Shown in pieces: positions 61,526-64,000 of a stretch of 64,000 nucleotides of DNA. The stretch comes from RUG11690 sp045616665 (GTDB taxonomy: Bacteria > Bacteroidota > Bacteroidia > Bacteroidales > WCHB1-69), in contig JAZLHE010000057.1 in assembly GCA_045616665.1 (NCBI GenBank), positions 1 through 64,000 on the forward strand, read 5' to 3'. Position numbers and translations under genes: made by a program. Each line of letters starts with the position of its first letter. Position 1 is the stretch's first letter. The notes under the pieces were generated by a model that had not been told where the DNA came from, did not search any database, and saw only the letters and a list, made by a program, of their open reading frames with translations.

Positions 61526-62446
61526 TTATTTTAAAGTAATATAACTTTCTCCCAAATAAGTATTGTCTGTAAATACTTGAACAATATATTTCCCTTTGAT
61601 TGCCTTGTCATTTTCTCTGATATTCCACACCAAAGAAACATTTTGGGCTTTGTTATCATAATTGATTGTGGTTTTTGCGGTGTATTGCAAACGCTGGCCG
61701 TTATTGACAAAAGTATAGAAATCTCCAGCCCCTGGAGTTAATACTCTGCCGGTTTCTGGAAGGGCAATACGGCAATAAAGATTAACTGGACCTGCTGGCA
61801 AAAGTGAGTTCTCAGCCAATGTTAACGTGGTTTTTAACGCTTTGGCACGACCGGCTCTGTCAGTTTCAACTTCAGTTCCTTTGGCTTTGTAAAATACGGC
61901 ACGGCTATGAATATTATATGCTTTGTGAACTGCGGCACCGGAAATGCGAGTGTTCAAACTGTCTTTGTGTCTTTGAAGAAGGTTCTTCTCTTCACGCGTT
62001 TGTGCTAAAGTTTCTTTAACTTGAGAATTTTCTTCTTTCAAAGCCTGGTTTTCAGCATATAATTGGTCAATTTCGGTAACATATTCTTGGGCAATATTCT
62101 GTAAACGCTGAAGTTGTCTCTTGATTTTATTGTAGTCGCCTTGAGAAGCAATCAACTTCTGAATTTCGGCGGCATTGGCCATAATGGTACTGTCTTTTTC
62201 ACTGAGTAAATCGGACAATTCGCCGTATTCGCTTTTAATTTTTTCATGTTCTGCCAATAATGAATCCAATTCGGCTTGCAGATTCTCGTTCTCTGTGGTT
62301 ACCTCAGTGTATTCTTGGTTGAAAACGGGTTTTGCAAAAAATCCGAAGTATAGTGTTGTAAATAAAAGAATTGCGCATAATGCTCCTAAAATAATAACCC
62401 ATTTTTTTAATGGATTTTGTTCGTTTCTTTCGTGTGTGGTTTCCAT
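61526..62446 (-). CDS. Single-span coiled-coil envelope protein
   Basis: 306 aa. The start at 62446 (METTHERNEQ) is chosen by promoter spacing. A membrane span at about 16-36 is followed by a long heptad-like coiled coil (about 45-170) and a beta-rich C-terminal domain (about 190-306; GTEVETDRAGRAKALK, then YIVQVFTDNTYLGES). Bacteroidota homologues are often auto-labelled as chromosome partitioning proteins with no support. Probably an envelope structural or assembly protein. Divergent from comF, with overlapping promoters. Confidence 0.8.
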   Translation of the reverse strand: METTHERNEQNPLKKWVIILGALCAILLFTTLYFGFFAKPVFNQEYTEVTTENENLQAELDSLLAEHEKIKSEYGELSDLLSEKDSTIMANAAEIQKLIASQGDYNKIKRQLQRLQNIAQEYVTEIDQLYAENQALKEENSQVKETLAQTREEKNLLQRHKDSLNTRISGAAVHKAYNIHSRAVFYKAKGTEVETDRAGRAKALKTTLTLAENSLLPAGPVNLYCRIALPETGRVLTPGAGDFYTFVNNGQRLQYTAKTTINYDNKAQNVSLVWNIRENDKAIKGKYIVQVFTDNTYLGESYITLK

Positions 62447-62454
62447 TTTTTTTG

Positions 62455-62462
62455 TATTTTTG
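62455..62462 (+). promoter_or_regulatory. Promoter -7 element of comF
   Basis: TATTTTTG, 46 nt before the comF ATG. It lies inside the leader of the divergent gene. Confidence 0.5.
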
Positions 62463-62482
62463 AATCTCAAAAGTTAGAACTG

Positions 62483-62490
62483 CAAAGATA
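62483..62490 (-). promoter_or_regulatory. Promoter -7 element of the coiled-coil gene
   Basis: Minus-strand TATCTTTG, 37 nt before the ATG at 62446. Confidence 0.6.
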
Positions 62491-62507
62491 CTAATTTATT
62501 ATGCTAT

Positions 62508-63206
62508 ATGAACAAATTTGATGAACTTTTAAAAAATTTTATTGCTTTTTTCTATCCTCGTTCTTGCATCGCTTGTGGTGATGCGTTGCAAAAAAATGAA
62601 CAACACTTCTGTTTGTCTTGCTTGATGCACTTGCCTGAAACCAATTTTCATCTAATGGAACAGTCTCCCTTGGATTTAATTTTTTCGGGACGTGTGCCAG
62701 TGGAAAAGGTATCCTCAATGCTTTTTTATAAAAAAGGAAATCCGGTTCAGCATATTTTGCACGCCTTGAAATATAAAGGAAATAAAGAAATCGGCGCTTT
62801 TTTAGGAGAAATATATGGACAGCAATTGATAAAAAGTGAATATTATCAATCAGTTGATTGCATTCTTCCGATTCCGTTGCATCCCAAGAAATATAAAATC
62901 CGTGGCTATAATCAAAGCGAATGCATTGCTATGGGATTAAGCAAAAGTATGAATATACCATATTATAATAATGTGTTGTTGAGAACGGAATATACAGAAA
63001 CGCAAACAAAAAAGAGTCGTTTTAACCGTTGGGAAAATGTTAAGGATGTGTTTGTCGTGGATGATGCGGAACCAATTAAAGGAAAACACGTGCTTGTTTG
63101 TGATGACGTGTTGACTACGGGGGCTACGATGGAAGCTGCCATTATGAAAATCAAACAGGTGGAAAATGTGCGCGTCAGTGTTGTAACTTTGGCCTGTGCC
63201 AACTAA
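62508..63206 (+). CDS. comF: ComF-family phosphoribosyltransferase-like protein
   Basis: 232 aa. An N-terminal zinc ribbon (CIACGD, then FCLSCL) and a C-terminal type I PRTase domain with CDDVLTTGATM (about 198-208). ComF proteins support DNA uptake or primosome processes in some bacteria; the role in Bacteroidota is not known. Its stop lies 1 nt from that of the convergent CHU_C gene. Confidence 0.92.
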   Translation: MNKFDELLKNFIAFFYPRSCIACGDALQKNEQHFCLSCLMHLPETNFHLMEQSPLDLIFSGRVPVEKVSSMLFYKKGNPVQHILHALKYKGNKEIGAFLGEIYGQQLIKSEYYQSVDCILPIPLHPKKYKIRGYNQSECIAMGLSKSMNIPYYNNVLLRTEYTETQTKKSRFNRWENVKDVFVVDDAEPIKGKHVLVCDDVLTTGATMEAAIMKIKQVENVRVSVVTLACAN

Positions 63207-63207
63207 T

Positions 63208-64000
63208 TTATCTGTTGGTGACAATGGTAATGGTGCCGTGTAAGGGATGAATGATGGATCCCTGCAAAGAGTATAAGTAAACGTCGCAACTGTAAAAATA
63301 GGTGCCGTCCGAGCATTTTTCCTTGCTCAGATAGTCTCGGCCATCCCAATTGATGTCGGCATCATTCGTATGAAAAACTTTTCTGCCCCAACGATTGTAA
63401 ATCGTCATATCGATTTTTTCAACATTATGATAAGGCTGATACGGTTGGAATAAGTCGTTAATTCCATCATTATTGGGCGTAAAAGTATTGGGTAACCGAT
63501 AATCCATACATTCGTCAACGTCAATGCAGATTTCGGCTGTGCGTCCAGATAAATTGTAGTTGGAATCAATGGCTGCCAACGAAAAACATCCGGTAACATA
63601 CGGAAGATTGCTTAGAGTATATTCACAATGACGTCCGTCACAAAAACTTCCGTCGATGGAATCAATGATGGAAAATTCATCATTGATTTGCCTTTTAAAA
63701 TATATGTAAAAGGTTTTAACCTCTGCTGCCGCTTCAGAAGTGGAAAAATCCCACTTGAAAAATACAGACTCACAATCTGTAGTAATGTCAATGGTTGGTA
63801 TTTCAGGAGGAATATTGTCAATGGGAATGGCACAAAGTCTTTGAGAACGATTGTATAACGGATAAATGCTGTCTGGCGCAAAATAACCGCCAACAGATTG
63901 AACGTAATAACAATATTCTTTTTTGTTTTCGAGATTTTGATCAATATAGTATTGATTGCTTGTTTCGCCAATGGAATCCCACGAATGTAAATCTTCATTT
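63208..64000 (-). CDS. CHU_C-domain surface protein, 3' end (5' part outside window)
   Basis: The frame is open from the window edge (first full codon 63999-63997) to the stop at 63208, 263 codons, so the gene starts beyond 64000. The C-terminal gliding motility-associated domain is clear (YRLPNTFTPNNDGINDLF and IYNRWGRKVFHTND, then DGTYFYSC). Before it are fibronectin type III-like segments (EYCYYVQSVGGYF; FKWDFSTSEAAAEVKTFY). CHU_C is a T9SS type B sorting signal, so the protein should be exported to the surface. Only the last Met in frame is at 63579. Confidence 0.88.
   Translation of the reverse strand, partial: NEDLHSWDSIGETSNQYYIDQNLENKKEYCYYVQSVGGYFAPDSIYPLYNRSQRLCAIPIDNIPPEIPTIDITTDCESVFFKWDFSTSEAAAEVKTFYIYFKRQINDEFSIIDSIDGSFCDGRHCEYTLSNLPYVTGCFSLAAIDSNYNLSGRTAEICIDVDECMDYRLPNTFTPNNDGINDLFQPYQPYHNVEKIDMTIYNRWGRKVFHTNDADINWDGRDYLSKEKCSDGTYFYSCDVYLYSLQGSIIHPLHGTITIVTNR

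Noticed and set aside
63612..63998. Minus-strand ORF of 128 codons at the window edge
   Set aside because: It is out of frame with the CHU_C gene, whose own frame is open through the same bases and gives sensible fibronectin-like sequence.
1..64000. tRNA, rRNA, CRISPR arrays, intact insertion sequences
   Set aside because: Intergenic gaps were read for tRNA-like arms, regularly spaced repeats and transposase genes; none found.

Overview
The window looks like a chromosomal segment of an uncultured, anaerobic Bacteroidota (Bacteroidales-like) bacterium. The signs are TAnnTTTG-type -7 promoter elements before most transcription units, a T9SS type A sorting domain and a CHU_C (gliding-associated) C-terminal domain, a Rho factor with a very long disordered N-terminus, a GlsA/GlsB-like glycine-lipid pair, and DUF3078, PRiA4b-ORF3-like and FISUMP families. 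A B12-dependent class II ribonucleotide reductase, methylmalonyl-CoA mutase and PerR with reverse rubrerythrin suggest an oxygen-sensitive, cobalamin-using, propionate-type metabolism.

Layout. 1-4000 is GC-richer (about 58% in sampled lines) and holds an MBL-fold lipoprotein, hpf, an M20 peptidase and the C-terminal half of mutB. Composition changes inside mutB near 3800-4040 and the rest of the window is AT-richer. This is either recombination or an assembly joint. 5077-8964 is an accessory block: a DUF262-HNH protein, an EcoRI-family adenine methyltransferase and a DUF1016 (YhcG/PDDEXK) nuclease, separated by hairpin- and palindrome-rich spacers and carrying a 17-bp direct repeat on both sides of the DUF1016 gene. 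9177-12193 is tilS, a membrane protein and sufS. 12301-22065 holds nrdJ, a secreted trypsin-like protease, rho, a GldA-like ATPase and a padR-pspC unit.

22197-23453 is a hairpin-rich spacer plus a FISUMP lipoprotein. 23685-32069 is a division and cell-wall (dcw) cluster, read leftward: mraZ, rsmH, ftsL-like, ftsI-like PBP, murE, mraY, a murD reduced to its C-terminal domain, and ftsW. It stops after ftsW without murG, murC or ftsQAZ. 32460-41000 holds mnmA, azlC-azlD, then envC, glsA, glsB, engB and a META-domain lipoprotein, and nadB. 41294-55342 holds a possible small protein, topA with an arginase-fold pseudoenzyme and DUF3078, glnS, a 113-nt hairpin element, uvrC, DUF1015, a nitroreductase, a GH29 fucosidase and an SBF-type transporter. 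55339-64000 holds miaA, a PRiA4b-ORF3-like protein, yebC, perR with rubrerythrin, pgk, an orphan CCG-domain Fe-S protein, a coiled-coil membrane protein, comF and the 3' end of a CHU_C surface protein that runs off the window.

Most genes are housekeeping. The parts most worth a second look are the truncated murD in an otherwise intact operon, the mutB composition break, the accessory nuclease/methylase block with its structured spacers, and several non-coding hairpin elements. No tRNA, rRNA, CRISPR array or intact insertion sequence was seen.
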